64,000 bases of DNA from Chloroflexota bacterium. GTDB taxonomy: Bacteria; Chloroflexota; Anaerolineae; Aggregatilineales; Phototrophicaceae. Positions 1 through 8,182 of this stretch are shown piece after piece. The position numbers and the translations under genes are program-made. The stretch lies in assembly GCA_013388745.1 (NCBI GenBank), contig JACAER010000006.1, positions 310,001 through 374,000 of the forward strand, read 5' to 3'. The notes below the pieces were generated by a model that had not been told where the DNA came from, ran no database searches, and saw only the letters and a program-made list of their open reading frames with translations. The first letter of the stretch is position 1. The number at the start of each line of letters is the position of its first letter.

Positions 1-181
1 TGGAAAAACCCAGATCCGCGAACACGCGCGTCAGCAGGAACAACTCATCGTCCTGCATCAATTCGTGATTCGGGCGGAAGATCATATCTTCCGGCATACA
101 ATAAACGCAGCGCAAGTTACATTTATCGGTCAGCGAGACCCGCAGGTAGCTGATATTGCGTCCAAAACGGTCTAATGCCAC
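1..181 (-). CDS. moaA: GTP 3',8-cyclase MoaA, N-terminal 60 residues (cut by window edge)
   Basis: Radical-SAM enzyme that converts GTP to 3',8-cyclo-7,8-dihydro-GTP, the first step of molybdenum cofactor synthesis. The visible part reads [19 protein letters not shown] followed by the CxxxCxxC cluster motif (CNLRCVYC) and MPE, which is the hallmark N-terminus of MoaA rather than of other radical-SAM proteins. The start is GTG at 181: the frame is open upstream to a stop at 250-248 but has no other start codon, and an AAGG lies about 8 bases upstream. The gene continues off the left edge, so the C-terminal GTP-binding domain cannot be checked. Confidence 0.9.
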   Translation of the reverse strand, partial: MALDRFGRNISYLRVSLTDKCNLRCVYCMPEDMIFRPNHELMQDDELFLLTRVFADLGFS

Positions 182-365
182 GTATGACTGCCTTCGCGAT
201 GCTGATACCCACTCATTCGAGCGCAGCCACCGCCTTTGTCTTACTTCCTACACCCGCGTCATTTCTAACACTATAGCGAAGAAATGAATTTTTATCAATC
301 TCATCTATTTTATTCCGCCTCTGGCGGCGCGCAAGAGCCATCTACGCAAATGGCCTGTCTCTCGC

Positions 366-371
366 TACAAT
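366..371 (+). promoter_or_regulatory. -10 box (TACAAT) suggesting leaderless transcription
   Basis: TACAAT ends 7 bases before the ATG at 379, so transcription would start at or next to the A of the start codon. No Shine-Dalgarno sequence is visible upstream of this ATG. No good -35 box was found. The rest of the 182-365 gap shows nothing recognisable. Confidence 0.4.
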
Positions 372-378
372 TTCGTGC

Positions 379-2796
379 ATGAACAGCTTCCTGTTGTCCC
401 TCCACCGCGTCTGGCGTTACGCCGTCGTCTACTTCTTTTATATGGCGCTGAGCATCCTCATCACCTGGCCGCTGGTCACGGTGTTTTCGACACGCCTCGT
501 GGGAGACAACAACGGCGATGCTTACGAGTATGCCCGCCATGTCTGGTGGTATCGCCACGCGCTGCAAACCGGTCAACCGCTGTTCGAGCAGCCACTCTTG
601 GCCTATCCCGACGGCCTGACGAGCTGGTATCTGTGGGGCAACCCGCTGCGCACCTTCCCGGCCTGGCTGCTGGCCTTTTTCCTGCCGCTGCCCGCCGCCT
701 TTAATCTCATGCTGCTGCTGCGTCTGGCGCTGAACGGCGCAGCCATGTGTTGGACAGCCTACCAATTCACCCGCAGCCGCAGCGCGGCGCTCATCGCCGG
801 CACAATTTATCTGGCGTATCCCGCCATGCAGGGGCAAATGCTGGCCGGCCACGTCGATTTGCTGGCGCTGTGGGCGGTGCCGCTCTATCTGTGGTCGCTG
901 TTCACACTGACCGACAGCGGGGGGCGCCCCGCGTACAAAATTCTGCGCACTGGGTTTTTGTTCATGCTGTGCCTGGTCGGCAATTTTGTGCTGTTGGTCT
1001 ATGTCTTGTTCCCCATCACCGCGTTGTTCCTGCTGGCGCGCCTCTGGCAGCGCGACTGGCCCAGCGCCGGCCGTGTGCTGCTGGCGGCGGCGAGCGGATC
1101 GGCGCTGGCGCTCATTTTTGTTCTGCCCGCAGTGCTGGAACTGCTCAGTATGCCGGCGCTGCGCGAAGGCGGCAGCGTGCGTTTCAGTGCCGATCTACTG
1201 GCGCTCGTGAGTCCTTCTTTTCAACATCCCATCTATCAATTCTTAGGCTACAACCGCGCAGTGCTCGGCCTGAACATGAGCGAAGGCAGCGGCTATATCG
1301 GTCTGTTTGCCGCTGCGCTGGCGCTGGTCGGCGTCGGGCGTGTGCGCGCGGCGCGCTGGCTGCTGCTGCTGGCGTTCACCGCCTGGGTTTTTTCGCTGGG
1401 GCCGCTCCTCAATATCCGTGGCGCGCCCCTCGTGGTCTCTATCGGCTCGGCCTATCAAACCTACATGCCCCTGCCCTGGGCGCTGTTTCAATCGCTGCCG
1501 CTTCTGGATATCAGCCGCACACCGGGGCGCTTCAACTTTGTGGTGGGGCTGTGCGTAGCCCTGCTGGCCGCTTACGGCATCAGCCGCTTTCCCGTGACGC
1601 AGTGGATGCGCGCGCGCAAGGCTTTTCCCGCGCTCAAATCGATGCTCACGGCGCTGTTGATCGCGCTCATTATTTTTGATTATCAGGCGTTCTGGCCGCT
1701 GCCGACGATCCCCGCGCAAGTGCCCGCCGCCATCGCGGCCTTGGCGCAGCGCGACGATGTGCGCGCGGTGTTCAACGTCCCCTGGGATAATTTGCTGGCC
1801 GCTAAAGAAGCGCTGTACCTGCAAACAGCGCACGGGCTGCCCTTGATCGCCGGGCATATCACACGCCAGACGCCGGTGAATCCCGCCCTGCTCACGATTT
1901 TGCAGGAAACGCTCGACCCGGCGCTGCTGCGACAGGCCGGCGCGGATGTGGTGATTGTTCAGCGCGCCGGCTACTACGATGCCGATGGCACATTGTTTGC
2001 GCGCGCGCAGCGCCAGTTGGGCGCGCCATTATACGCTGATGAGACCTTCGCCGTGTTTGACGTGCCTGCCAGCGACACCCTCTCCCCGCTCGTCGTGTCG
2101 CCGCCAGCCAGCACTTTTGAAAACAGCGGCGCCCTTTATGTTTACAACGCGCAGCGGGGTTGGCTGACGCTGCTTACCCGCGTCACTGATGTCGGGCAGA
2201 ATCCGCAGCTTACAATCACGCTGGATAGCATCGTGAATGCCAGCGCGCGCGCTGGGCTGGCGGTAGTTCCCCTGCATACAGCGGGCTATCACACGATTAA
2301 CTTCAGCGTGCAGCCGCACTGCCCGCCGCACTACGCCGCCCCTCTGCTCACCTGCAATGCCCGTATTGAAGCTGTGATCCCGATGCCAGAAGCTTTCGTC
2401 GCCGATGATTTTGCCGCGCCCGTGACCTTTGCCAACGGCGTTACGCTGCGCGGCGCACAACTGGCCCATCAACCTGGGTTTGACGGAACCATGTGGGCCC
2501 TGCTGTGGTGGCGGTTCGCCGCGCCACCGCCTGCCGGGGCGGTACGGTTCGTCAAAGTGCTGGACGTGCAGGGTGAACAGGTCGCGGGAAGCGATGAAAC
2601 ACTGGTCATTACCACAGAGCAGCTTGCCGAAGCCCTGCCGCTCGACACGGTTTTGCCGGCAGGCGAATACCGGGTCTATGTCGGCTGGTACACTTATCCC
2701 GATTTAAATCGTTTCGCGCTGCTTTCCGGCGGGGGCGATGCGCGCGCGCAGGATCAACTCGCCTATATTGGATCGTTTCTCGTGGAAAACCCCTGA
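379..2796 (+). CDS. Large multi-pass membrane protein, probable GT-C-type glycosyltransferase
   Basis: An 805-residue protein with roughly 10-12 hydrophobic segments in residues 15-430 and a mostly hydrophilic C-terminal third. The first outer loop carries a conserved-looking acidic stretch (VGDNNGDAYEYARHVWWY), the position where GT-C enzymes place catalytic acidic residues. GT-C enzymes transfer sugars from polyprenyl-phosphate donors outside the membrane. The C-terminal region (about residues 665-805) looks like a beta-sandwich and resembles the end of the other GT-C-like protein at 4719-6665, including a WALLWWRF segment and a GWYTYPDLNRF ending. The exact family and substrate are not recognised. 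The gene ends 1 base from the convergent CPBP gene. Confidence 0.6.
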   Translation: MNSFLLSLHRVWRYAVVYFFYMALSILITWPLVTVFSTRLVGDNNGDAYEYARHVWWYRHALQTGQPLFEQPLLAYPDGLTSWYLWGNPLRTFPAWLLAFFLPLPAAFNLMLLLRLALNGAAMCWTAYQFTRSRSAALIAGTIYLAYPAMQGQMLAGHVDLLALWAVPLYLWSLFTLTDSGGRPAYKILRTGFLFMLCLVGNFVLLVYVLFPITALFLLARLWQRDWPSAGRVLLAAASGSALALIFVLPAVLELLSMPALREGGSVRFSADLLALVSPSFQHPIYQFLGYNRAVLGLNMSEGSGYIGLFAAALALVGVGRVRAARWLLLLAFTAWVFSLGPLLNIRGAPLVVSIGSAYQTYMPLPWALFQSLPLLDISRTPGRFNFVVGLCVALLAAYGISRFPVTQWMRARKAFPALKSMLTALLIALIIFDYQAFWPLPTIPAQVPAAIAALAQRDDVRAVFNVPWDNLLAAKEALYLQTAHGLPLIAGHITRQTPVNPALLTILQETLDPALLRQAGADVVIVQRAGYYDADGTLFARAQRQLGAPLYADETFAVFDVPASDTLSPLVVSPPASTFENSGALYVYNAQRGWLTLLTRVTDVGQNPQLTITLDSIVNASARAGLAVVPLHTAGYHTINFSVQPHCPPHYAAPLLTCNARIEAVIPMPEAFVADDFAAPVTFANGVTLRGAQLAHQPGFDGTMWALLWWRFAAPPPAGAVRFVKVLDVQGEQVAGSDETLVITTEQLAEALPLDTVLPAGEYRVYVGWYTYPDLNRFALLSGGGDARAQDQLAYIGSFLVENP

Positions 2797-2797
2797 T

Positions 2798-3505
2798 TTA
2801 TCCCAGGGTGATAACCTTCACCATTGCGAACAACCCGAACGCCATATGCCCGACAATCGCCGCCCGTGTCGAGCCGGTATAGGCGCGCACCAGCGTCAGC
2901 ACCAGCGCGTCGATATACGGCAGTGCCAGTGTCAGCCAGATGGCGTCGATATTCATGTCTGCTGAAGAATAGGCCAGAAAATGAAACAGCGCGTGCGCCA
3001 GAATCGTCGCCAAGACGCCTGTCCACGCGCCCAGAGTCACGCGCAGCGCCGGATACATCACCCCTCGAAACACGACTTCTTCGGCAATCGGCTGTACCAT
3101 CAACATAAACAACCCCGCAAACAGCCATTCGCCCGGCGTCCGTGTGAAGTTCATCAGTTCCGGCACGGGTTGGTAACGCCGCAGCACATCCAGCGCCATC
3201 GCGATACCCAAGCACAGCAGCGCCACCAGCAGCAGCGAGGTATTGTTCGTCGGCCCCAGCCGCAGCGCTGCCCGCTCCTGTGGGCTGCGCCGCGTAAACC
3301 ACACAAAAACCAGCGTCAGCGCCCCCGCCAGCGTCCACCCCAGCAGCAGTGAAAAACGCTGCTGGCCGAACACCATCACCGCCAGCACTGTGCCAACGAT
3401 CACGGTCATATAGGACACAATCACCGTTTGCAGCGCAGAAAAGCTTGTCCAGGGCGGGGGGGCTTCGGGCTGGCGGACGCGGGTGAAGAGGGTGCGCAGC
3501 ATCAT
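2798..3505 (-). CDS. CPBP-family intramembrane metalloprotease (CAAX protease-like, Abi)
   Basis: A 235-residue protein with about six hydrophobic helices. It carries the family motifs: EExxFR at 142-147 (EEVVFR) and the paired histidines of motif two at 171 and 175 (HALFH). Bacterial members of this family are membrane-embedded glutamic-type proteases; some act in bacteriocin self-immunity, others have no known substrate. Its 3' end faces the membrane protein at 379-2796 with a 1-base gap and no terminator. A TATAAT on the minus strand at 3561-3556 lies about 50 bases upstream of the start. Confidence 0.85.
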   Translation of the reverse strand: MMLRTLFTRVRQPEAPPPWTSFSALQTVIVSYMTVIVGTVLAVMVFGQQRFSLLLGWTLAGALTLVFVWFTRRSPQERAALRLGPTNNTSLLLVALLCLGIAMALDVLRRYQPVPELMNFTRTPGEWLFAGLFMLMVQPIAEEVVFRGVMYPALRVTLGAWTGVLATILAHALFHFLAYSSADMNIDAIWLTLALPYIDALVLTLVRAYTGSTRAAIVGHMAFGLFAMVKVITLG

Positions 3506-3555
3506 ACGTTAGCCTTTTTTGAAGGGGGCAAAGCACAGCGCCTGCCCCTCACGTT

Positions 3556-3561
3556 ATTATA
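3556..3561 (-). promoter_or_regulatory. -10 box (TATAAT) upstream of CPBP protease gene
   Basis: A perfect TATAAT on the minus strand, about 50 bases before the ATG at 3505 and in the short gap after the aldo/keto reductase stop at 3573. No convincing -35 hexamer at 16-18 bases. The same GCTATAAT form recurs before several other genes here. Confidence 0.35.
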
Positions 3562-3572
3562 GCGCGCCGCCA

Positions 3573-4610
3573 TTATTTGCGATGATTATCGATGCGCTCG
3601 TAATAGCCGCCGAAGGTCACATCGCGCACGCCGCCGCTGCTCAGAAAATCGTGCGGGAACCCCAGCGGAATCTGGCTGATGGCATCCAGCCGCGCCATTT
3701 GCTCCCTCGTCAGCGCAAATTCCAGGCACGCCAGATTGTCCCTGACCTGCTTGACTGAACGCGCGCCAATAATCGGAATCATGGGCACTTTCAACCCCTG
3801 CTGCCGCACCCAATTGGTCGCCACCTGCGAGGCGGGCCGCCCGATCTCCTCGGCGATAGCCACAACTTCCGCCGCGATGCGCAGATTCGCCGCGCTCGTG
3901 CGCGGCTGCGGGCTGTTCATACGTTTCGGTTCGTTTGCGTCGGGCTTGTTGTATTTACCCGTCAGCACACCGCCCCCCAGAATACCCCACGGCGTCACTG
4001 CCAGCTCGAGTTCATTGGCCATCGGCAGCAGATCGCGTTCGGCGTCGCGCATTATCAGGCTGTACTCGATTTGCAGCGCCACAAACGGCGTCCAGCCGCG
4101 CAGTTCCGCCAGCATATTGGCGCGCGAGACCTGCCACGCCGGCGTATCGGAAATCGCCACGTACAGAATTTTGCCCGCGCGCACTAGGTCGTCCAGCGAG
4201 CGCATGATTTCTTCGACAGGCGTCATGCCGTCCCAGGCGTGCAGCCACAGCAGGTCGATATAATCCATACTGAGCCGCTTCAGGCTGCCCTCCACCGACT
4301 GCACCAGATTTTTGCGCTGGTTGCCGCCGTCGTTGGCGCTGTGGCGGCGTGTGAACAGCGAATACTTGCTCGCCACCACAAAAGCCTCGCGATCGCCTTT
4401 CACAAATTCCCCGACAAATTCCTCGCTTGTCCCGTCTGTATAGCGGTTAGCGGTGTCGATAAAATTGCCGCCCGCTTCGGCGAACGCTTCGAACATCGCC
4501 CGGCTCTCGTCTTTCGAAGCCCCCCAGCCCCAATTCTCGCCAAACGTCATCGTCCCCAGCGCCAGTTCCGATACCCGTAGGCCGCTTCTTCCCAGCAGCT
4601 TATAACGCAT
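3573..4610 (-). CDS. Aldo/keto reductase
   Basis: A 345-residue NADPH-dependent aldo/keto reductase, normal length for the YakC/YajO-like group. The tetrad is visible: Asp52 and Tyr57 (FIDTANRY), Lys82 (VASKYS) and His124 (WLHAWD). The NADPH phosphate-binding region near the C-terminus reads PIIGARSVKQVRDNL. The start at 4610 was chosen over an upstream ATG at 4661 because AGAGGA lies at 4624-4619, 8 bases before it, and residues MRYKLLGRSGL match the usual family N-terminus. Transcribed alone from a promoter that overlaps a 16-bp palindrome, so a repressor is likely. The substrate cannot be told from sequence. Confidence 0.9.
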   Translation of the reverse strand: MRYKLLGRSGLRVSELALGTMTFGENWGWGASKDESRAMFEAFAEAGGNFIDTANRYTDGTSEEFVGEFVKGDREAFVVASKYSLFTRRHSANDGGNQRKNLVQSVEGSLKRLSMDYIDLLWLHAWDGMTPVEEIMRSLDDLVRAGKILYVAISDTPAWQVSRANMLAELRGWTPFVALQIEYSLIMRDAERDLLPMANELELAVTPWGILGGGVLTGKYNKPDANEPKRMNSPQPRTSAANLRIAAEVVAIAEEIGRPASQVATNWVRQQGLKVPMIPIIGARSVKQVRDNLACLEFALTREQMARLDAISQIPLGFPHDFLSSGGVRDVTFGGYYERIDNHRK

Positions 4611-4631
4611 ACACACATTCCTCTTTGTTGA

Positions 4632-4661
4632 AATATCTATCGAAATTGCAATGCATTGCAA
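4632..4661 (-). promoter_or_regulatory. Promoter of the aldo/keto reductase gene
   Basis: On the minus strand, -35 TTGCAA (4661-4656), an 18-base spacer and -10 GATATT (4637-4632) place the transcription start near 4625, giving a short leader with the ribosome site AGAGGA before ATG 4610. The -35 box lies inside the palindrome at 4646-4661. Confidence 0.5.
4646..4661. promoter_or_regulatory. Perfect 16-bp palindrome, probable repressor operator
   Basis: TTGCAATGCATTGCAA reads the same on both strands. With the following bases it also forms a tandem 10-bp repeat (TTGCAATGCA twice, 4646-4665). It covers the -35 box of the aldo/keto reductase promoter, a typical place for a TetR- or MarR-type repressor to block transcription. 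No regulator gene of those families lies beside it. Confidence 0.6.
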
Positions 4662-4718
4662 TGCACAGTACGGCGCGCCACGCGGCGGTGCATACCCCGT
4701 ATGGGTCGTCGCCCTTAG

Positions 4719-6665
4719 TTAGGGAACCGCCACCGGCCCCAGGCCGATTTGCCCGTCCTCGCTGCCGTCCGGCAGTTGCACACGCAGCCGCTCGTCTGTC
4801 GTGCCCTCGTCGCCGAACGCCGCCAGACTCAGCCACCAATCGCCCGTTGCGGCATTTTCGGGCAGCGGCAGCACGATACGATTGCCGATGACTGTATTCG
4901 GCAGCCAGCAGGTTGTCGGGAATGCCCCGCGCGCATCCTGCTCGCTGTCCGCCGCGACCAATACCCCACCCGGCTGCCACACCCCTGTCGTATACACCCT
5001 GCCATCCGCCGCGACCAGCAGCACACTGAACCAATAGGCCGCGGTAGGCTGTTGCAGTCCCCACCAGCGCAAATCCAGCGTCACGGCATCATCCTGCGCC
5101 GTCGCCTGCCAGCCCTCTAGCCGGAAGCTGCCGCCTGCGCTGCTGCTGAAGACAGCGTTGACAGGCTGCAAATTCTCCGCTGCAACAGGCGCAGCAGGCG
5201 GCGCGCTAAAATCGTGTGCCATCACATTCAGGCACACGGCCAGCACCAGCAGCAGTAAAGCCTGTGCCCCCGTCAGTGCCAGCCAAACCCGCTTCCACTC
5301 CCCGCCCTGTAGGATATAGCCCAGCGCTTCTGCCGCGCCCAACAGCGCCAACGGCGTAAACGGCAGCCAAACTCGCCCCGCTTCGCCGCGCCCCGTGCCG
5401 CTGACCGCCAGAAAGATCACACACGTCAGCAGGGAAAGGCTGACCAGCGGCGCGCTCTGCGCGCGCTGCCGCCGCCACAGGTACAGTCCCCAATAGCATA
5501 ACAGCAGCAGCACAAAACCGTTGAACAGCGTCCAGTCCCAGTAGTGGATAAACACCCAGGGCAAATACGGGCGATCCAGATCAAGATGCAGCCCCAACGA
5601 CGCGCGCACCACCTCCCACGGCGCATCGCCGCTCCACAACCCATACAGCGCCCACGGCAGCAGCATGCCCAACCCAAACCACACCCCTACCAGCACAGGC
5701 CAATACAGCGGCGGCGGGTTCGGCTGGCGGCGTTCGACCAGCCCATAGTACAGCAGCGTGTACAGGCCGACGACGCCCAACAGCGGCACAAAAGTGTAAT
5801 TCAAAAACAAGGCTGTGCCCATCAGCGCGCCCGCCAGCAGCAGCGGCAGCACAGCGCGGCGTTGCAGCCCGGCCACCAGCGCCCACCACACGCACAACAT
5901 CAGCACGGGATAAAACGTGCTCCACGTCCCGGCAAACATGGCGATAGACGGAATCAGCGGATACCACAGCGTAATCCCGCGCGCGTACATGCGCGTGCCC
6001 GCCAGCCGCCGCGCTACGCCATACAGCGGCAGCACAGCCAGCGCCGCCCACACCGGCATCAAAATACCCAGCCATGCCGACGCCCATTCACCGGGCGTGT
6101 ACCCCAGCAAATTGTAGTTGTGGCACTGATACGGCAGCAGCGCGCGGTACAGCGGTTGGCTGAGCGCCGGGGTGATATCCAACAGTTGATTCAGCACAGC
6201 ATACAGCAGCGGCAGCCCCGGCGGCGCCACACCAATATGGCTGGCCGCCAGTTCCGGGCGCGCCACGTATCCCGGCCAATCGCGCCATTCCGGCGCATCC
6301 CAGCCCAACTGCGCTGCCGTCAAATGCTGCCCTGTCGGCAGCCCCGACGCCGTGCGCGCGAACAACTCAAAAACGACATCATCCGCGCGCACCAAAGTCA
6401 CGCATACCGGAAGCAGCGCCGCCCCCAGCAGCGCCCACAGCAGCAGCGGCCACACAGCCTGACTGCGCCGCAGCAGCATCGACGCGCCGCTCACATAGAT
6501 AACCAGCGCCCCCAGCAGGGGCACAGCGCGCAGCAGCGGCGCCGTTTCATACGGCCAGCGCCAGCCAAAGCCCCCGCGTAAGTACGGCCAGGCATCCAGC
6601 GCCAGCAGCAGCGCCAGCACAGCGGCCAGCGTGATGATAACAAGAATCGAACGCGGGAGTTTCAT
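4719..6665 (-). CDS. Multi-pass membrane protein, probable GT-C-type glycosyltransferase
   Basis: About 648 residues. An N-terminal membrane helix, a periplasmic loop (WRWPYETAP), and about ten further hydrophobic segments to residue ~480 are followed by a soluble C-terminal domain of about 150 residues (from LEGWQATAQDD) that looks like a beta-sandwich. The pattern fits GT-C enzymes, but the family is not recognised by motif. ATG 6665 is used; a GTG two codons upstream is equally possible. It lies 36 bases after the GT2 gene (6702-7442), which is of the type that makes polyprenyl-phosphate sugars, the donors of GT-C enzymes. That supports a shared glycosylation pathway. Confidence 0.6.
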   Translation of the reverse strand: MKLPRSILVIITLAAVLALLLALDAWPYLRGGFGWRWPYETAPLLRAVPLLGALVIYVSGASMLLRRSQAVWPLLLWALLGAALLPVCVTLVRADDVVFELFARTASGLPTGQHLTAAQLGWDAPEWRDWPGYVARPELAASHIGVAPPGLPLLYAVLNQLLDITPALSQPLYRALLPYQCHNYNLLGYTPGEWASAWLGILMPVWAALAVLPLYGVARRLAGTRMYARGITLWYPLIPSIAMFAGTWSTFYPVLMLCVWWALVAGLQRRAVLPLLLAGALMGTALFLNYTFVPLLGVVGLYTLLYYGLVERRQPNPPPLYWPVLVGVWFGLGMLLPWALYGLWSGDAPWEVVRASLGLHLDLDRPYLPWVFIHYWDWTLFNGFVLLLLCYWGLYLWRRQRAQSAPLVSLSLLTCVIFLAVSGTGRGEAGRVWLPFTPLALLGAAEALGYILQGGEWKRVWLALTGAQALLLLVLAVCLNVMAHDFSAPPAAPVAAENLQPVNAVFSSSAGGSFRLEGWQATAQDDAVTLDLRWWGLQQPTAAYWFSVLLVAADGRVYTTGVWQPGGVLVAADSEQDARGAFPTTCWLPNTVIGNRIVLPLPENAATGDWWLSLAAFGDEGTTDERLRVQLPDGSEDGQIGLGPVAVP

Positions 6666-6701
6666 CTGCACACGCCGCAGGAAAAAATATGTCCTGCCGC
6701 G

Positions 6702-7442
6702 CTAATCAACAAAGCGATACTTCACCAGCGCCCACAGCGCTTTGGGCGCGTCATGCCATTTGATCTTTTTGCCCTCGTTCCATTCGCGCCCGTTGTACGA
6801 AATCGGCACTTCGTAAATGCGAATGCCCTGTTTCAGCACTTTGGCCGTGAACTCTGGCTCAAATTCGAAGCCGCGCGCCCGCAACATCATATCTTTCACC
6901 ACCTCTGAACGAAACACCTTGTAGCAGGTTTCCATATCGCTCAGAATGGCGTTATATAGAATATTGGTCGAAAGCGTCAGAATTTTGTTGGCCACCATGT
7001 TCCAGAAGTTCATCGCCTTGCGCGGCCCCCCCAAAAAGCGCGACCCATAGACCACCTTTGCAATGCCTTCTTCCAGCGGCTTGAGCAAAATCGGATAATC
7101 GCGCGGGTCATATTCCAGATCGGCGTCCTGAATCAAAAAAATCTGACTCTTGCCCGCCTTGAAACCTGTGCGCAGCGCCGCCCCCTTGCCCTGGTTGCGC
7201 TCATGATAAATGATGCGCACCTGGCTGCTGCCCTCAGCTTCGATGCTCGCCAGCACGTCCCGCGTGCCGTCCGTAGAACCATCGTCTACGACGATGATCT
7301 CGTTGGCCAGCCCAACCGATTGTACGCGGTGGAGTACCTGGGCAATGGTGTGGACTTCGTTGTAACAGGGGATGACCACCGTGAGCGTCAGTTTTTGGCT
7401 GGCGGCCTCATAGGGCGCAGCCGATGCTTGCATCTGCGGCAT
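6702..7442 (-). CDS. Family 2 glycosyltransferase, dolichyl-phosphate-mannose-synthase type
   Basis: A 246-residue soluble GT-A enzyme without the C-terminal membrane helices seen in some relatives. Motifs in order: VVIPCYNE near residue 23, IIVVDDGSTDGT near 50, NQGKGAALRTGF near 85, the DxD metal and sugar-nucleotide site in QDADLEYD near 103, and VYGSRFLGG. The family transfers a hexose from a nucleotide sugar to polyprenyl phosphate at the inner membrane face. It sits between a methyltransferase gene (upstream) and the GT-C-like gene (downstream), all on the minus strand. A TATAAT lies at 7479-7474. Confidence 0.88.
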   Translation of the reverse strand: MPQMQASAAPYEAASQKLTLTVVIPCYNEVHTIAQVLHRVQSVGLANEIIVVDDGSTDGTRDVLASIEAEGSSQVRIIYHERNQGKGAALRTGFKAGKSQIFLIQDADLEYDPRDYPILLKPLEEGIAKVVYGSRFLGGPRKAMNFWNMVANKILTLSTNILYNAILSDMETCYKVFRSEVVKDMMLRARGFEFEPEFTAKVLKQGIRIYEVPISYNGREWNEGKKIKWHDAPKALWALVKYRFVD

Positions 7443-7473
7443 AATAACCTCGTGTTGATAAAAATTACGCGCG

Positions 7474-7479
7474 ATTATA
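7474..7479 (-). promoter_or_regulatory. -10 box (TATAAT) upstream of the GT2 gene
   Basis: A perfect TATAAT on the minus strand 31 bases before the start codon at 7442 and inside the 56-base gap after the methyltransferase gene. The -35 region (TAGATT at 16 bases) is weak. Confidence 0.35.
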
Positions 7480-7498
7480 GCATAGGGGAACAGTGAAT

Positions 7499-8083
7499 CT
7501 AGCGCGGTTTTTGCGCCACGAGCTGCGAGGTCTTGCCCATTTCATCCTGATACAGAATATCCCAACCGTCGAAATACAGGGCCAGTTCCCCAATTTCCAG
7601 CAAAAACGCCGGGTTAAAGCCCGGCACCTGCTGTAAATAATGCCTGTTGAAGCTCTGGTAGATCACGCGCCCGCCAGGACATACGCTGGCCGCCAGCGGC
7701 TTGAACAGGTCGCGCCGCAAGTAGCGGAACACGCACACCAGGGAATATTTCCCGCGTTCCAGCTCCACCGTATCCAGATCCACTTGCAGCAAATTGACGT
7801 TGCGCAGTTGGCGTTTTTCCATCTCTTTGCGCGCCCGCAGCAGCGCCACACGGCTGATGTCCATCAGATCGACAATATACCCCTGCTGCGCCAGCCATAG
7901 ACCATTCTGCCCTACCCCGCACGCCACATCCAGCGCCCGCACTTCTGCCCTCGGCTCCGGGTGCAGTGCCAGCGGCAGCGTGTACTCAAACAGCAGCGGG
8001 TCAGCCGCCGGATAGCGCCCATTGCTGTTCTGATAGATAGTATCCCAGCGCACACGATCTGCGGCCGACACGCTTTTCCCCAT
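7499..8083 (-). CDS. SAM-dependent methyltransferase, class I (TehB-like)
   Basis: A 194-residue protein with the Rossmann-fold methyltransferase signature: motif I LDVACGVGQNGLWLA near residue 48, an acidic residue ending strand two (VDLMDIS), and motif II/III around LLQVDLDTVEL and GGRVIYQSFN. Length and layout fit the small TehB/UbiE-like methyltransferases. The acceptor is unknown. It precedes the GT2 gene on the same strand, so a role in modifying a sugar or lipid is possible but only suggested by position. Confidence 0.8.
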   Translation of the reverse strand: MGKSVSAADRVRWDTIYQNSNGRYPAADPLLFEYTLPLALHPEPRAEVRALDVACGVGQNGLWLAQQGYIVDLMDISRVALLRARKEMEKRQLRNVNLLQVDLDTVELERGKYSLVCVFRYLRRDLFKPLAASVCPGGRVIYQSFNRHYLQQVPGFNPAFLLEIGELALYFDGWDILYQDEMGKTSQLVAQKPR

Positions 8084-8105
8084 AACTCACCACAAGTCTA
8101 CGTTC

Positions 8106-8111
8106 ATTATA
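8106..8111 (-). promoter_or_regulatory. -10 box (TATAAT) upstream of the methyltransferase gene
   Basis: A perfect TATAAT on the minus strand (in the context GCTATAAT) 22 bases before the start codon at 8083. No clear -35 box. Confidence 0.35.
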
Positions 8112-8182
8112 GCGCGAATCGCCTCTCCTGCTGGTGGGTTACTTTTGGCCTATTGGCCTATTTGCGGCCGTCCGCCGCGCCT

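Noticed and set aside
5544-6581. 345-codon + strand frame opposite the GT-C-like gene
   Set aside because: Arg/Gln/His-rich translation typical of the mirror of a GC-rich membrane protein gene.
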